A stretch of 64,000 nucleotides of DNA from Chryseobacterium phocaeense. GTDB lineage: Bacteria > Bacteroidota > Bacteroidia > Flavobacteriales > Weeksellaceae. Position 1 is the stretch's first letter. Each line of letters opens with the position of its first letter. Both the position numbers and the translations under genes were made by a program. The stretch spans positions 1,612,001 to 1,676,000 of the forward strand of contig NZ_LT827015.1 of assembly GCF_900169075.1 (NCBI RefSeq). Reading direction: 5' to 3'. The notes beneath the pieces are model-generated. The model had not been told where the DNA came from, ran no database searches, and saw nothing but the letters and a program-made list of their open reading frames with translations. Of the stretch, positions 63,208 through 64,000 are shown one piece after another.

Positions 63208-63582
63208 CTAATTCAATTGCAAAGCCTTTCTGAAACTGTCGTTAAGAAAATATTCTGCAATAACTGCAAGCAACCCAAAAACAAGCGGAAACAAAAAGGA
63301 TAAACTATCCGGTTTAGAGGCGTACATAATAGCAACTGCACCTCCAAGATAGGCTAACACCAAAAGCAATCCATAAAAAGAAGTTTTCGGAAAAGCATAT
63401 AGTGCGGTTGCTATTAATAAAATCGCCCCAATAAACTGTACGCAGTTTGGTGGCAAGCCAAGCTGAACGGTGGCATCTACTGAGCTTTTACTCTTGATGA
63501 CTTTCATTACCGCATCAAAAACAAAAAACAGGCAAACAAGAATTTTAAGAATTTTTCCAATCCAAAGTACGGTTGTTGTCAT
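63208..63582 (-). CDS. DoxX-family membrane protein
   Basis: A 124-residue integral membrane protein with four hydrophobic helices and the DoxX opening L-W-I-G-K-I-L-K-I-L-V-C-L-F-F-V-F-D-A-V-M-K. The loop L-G-L-P-P-N is characteristic of DoxX-like proteins. Role unclear (quinone-linked or stress-related). It begins 3 bases after the stop of the upstream YdeI-like gene, so the two are co-transcribed. Confidence 0.85.
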   Translation of the reverse strand: MTTTVLWIGKILKILVCLFFVFDAVMKVIKSKSSVDATVQLGLPPNCVQFIGAILLIATALYAFPKTSFYGLLLVLAYLGGAVAIMYASKPDSLSFLFPLVFGLLAVIAEYFLNDSFRKALQLN

Positions 63583-63585
63583 ATT

Positions 63586-64000
63586 TTAATCTTTTAAAGA
63601 GTTAATCGCTTTTTCAATCCGTTTCTTTCTTGTTTCGTCGGTTTTGGCTTCGTTGATTGAAAGCACGATTGCTTTTTTCCGACTTGGCGCAAGTTTCTCA
63701 AATGCTGATTTGGCATCTGCGTTATGGTCAAATTCGGCTTGAAGCTCTGCGGGGAGTTCTACTGTTCGTGGTTCGTTGTCCAATTCGATGGTTACTTCCA
63801 AGGTCTGACCGCCTTGTACCTTAGCGTTCGCCCTGTTTTCAGCACTCAAACTAATCATAAATTCGCCATCCATTTTCCCTACTGCACTGCGATAGGTGTA
63901 GCCGTTCAAGGTTACTTTCACAAGTGGCTTTTTGCCACCGTTTAGTTGTTCGAGGATATTTTCAGAAATTTTAATACCTGTGGTATTTCCCCTTTGAACA
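63586..64000 (-). CDS. YdeI/DUF1905-type protein (N-terminal part outside window)
   Basis: Reading leftward from the window edge, the frame is open and includes G-N-T-T-G-I-K-I-S-E, which is the DUF1905 entry segment; it then has L-V-K-V-T-L-N-G-Y-T-Y-R and M-D-G-E-F-M-I-S-L-S-A-E-N-R. The rest is an OmdA-type YdeI helical domain (E-L-Q-A-E-F...A-F-E-K-L-A-P-S-R-K-K-A-I-V...T-R-K-K-R-I-E-K-A). The GTG at 63921 is internal. Function not established; often next to small stress genes. Confidence 0.85.
   Translation of the reverse strand, partial: VQRGNTTGIKISENILEQLNGGKKPLVKVTLNGYTYRSAVGKMDGEFMISLSAENRANAKVQGGQTLEVTIELDNEPRTVELPAELQAEFDHNADAKSAFEKLAPSRKKAIVLSINEAKTDETRKKRIEKAINSLKD

Noticed and set aside
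63919..63921. GTG at 63921 as the start of the YdeI/DUF1905 gene
   Set aside because: The frame stays open to the window edge and the upstream residues (GNTTGIKIS) belong to the DUF1905 domain.

Overview
The window reads as Bacteroidota, family Weeksellaceae, most likely Chryseobacterium or a close relative. The signs are a type IX secretion sorting domain, RteC proteins, N-terminal lipobox signals, TAnnTTTG-type -7 promoter elements, almost no Shine-Dalgarno sequences, AT-rich intergenic DNA and an MVL-type lectin. No rRNA, tRNA, CRISPR array or complete insertion sequence was recognised.

Bases 1 to about 37,950 look like ordinary chromosome. They hold the end of the biotin genes (bioB 3' end, bioA), an HxlR regulator facing an MBL-fold hydrolase, an MFS carrier facing an AraC regulator, an MVL-like mannan-binding lectin and a Crp/Fnr regulator. 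Next come a lipoprotein with a JAMM/JAB metallopeptidase motif, a D-amino-acid oxidase followed by a large secreted M60 metallopeptidase with a T9SS sorting domain, a CLC channel, a TPR-AraC membrane regulator and a transposase-like HTH pair. Three tandem secreted C1q/TNF-like proteins follow, then several oxidoreductases, a rhodanese-TlpA pair, MerC behind a Zur/Fur-like palindrome, an alkaline phosphatase, and a loose group of DNA repair genes (Mpg, ExoIII, AlkB).

Bases from about 38,000 to beyond 61,330 are an integrative conjugative element of the CTnDOT type. The gene order rteC, two excisionase-like HTH genes, a DUF3945-type protein and topoisomerase III matches the CTnDOT excision operon (rteC, xis2c, xis2d, orf3, exc). 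It continues with DUF1896 and an 1809-residue methylase/helicase, then a second rteC. No integrase, relaxase or transfer genes lie in the window, so the element either continues past the right edge or is incomplete.

Between the topoisomerase/ORF6N gene and DUF1896 sits an 11-kb heavy-metal cargo in which all thirteen genes point left. It holds an AraC regulator with a CxxC metal-binding N-terminus, a CopA-type P1B ATPase, a small HMA chaperone, a Cys/His/Lys-rich secreted protein, two DUF3347 proteins (one with an HMA domain), a DUF305 protein, a haem-binding protein, a multicopper oxidase with an outer-membrane-like C-terminal extension, a VOC protein, an ArsR regulator, a MerT-MerP fusion and a GDCCVxC protein. 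Together they suggest copper export from the cytoplasm, copper oxidation and binding in the periplasm, and a mercury-type uptake module without a visible mercuric reductase. At the left edge of the cargo the ORF6N gene is cut short and joined head-on to the first ~34 codons of a third, broken rteC: a recombination scar.

Right of the element core come an AlkC-like DNA glycosylase, a DoxX protein and the C-terminal part of a YdeI/DUF1905 protein that runs off the window.
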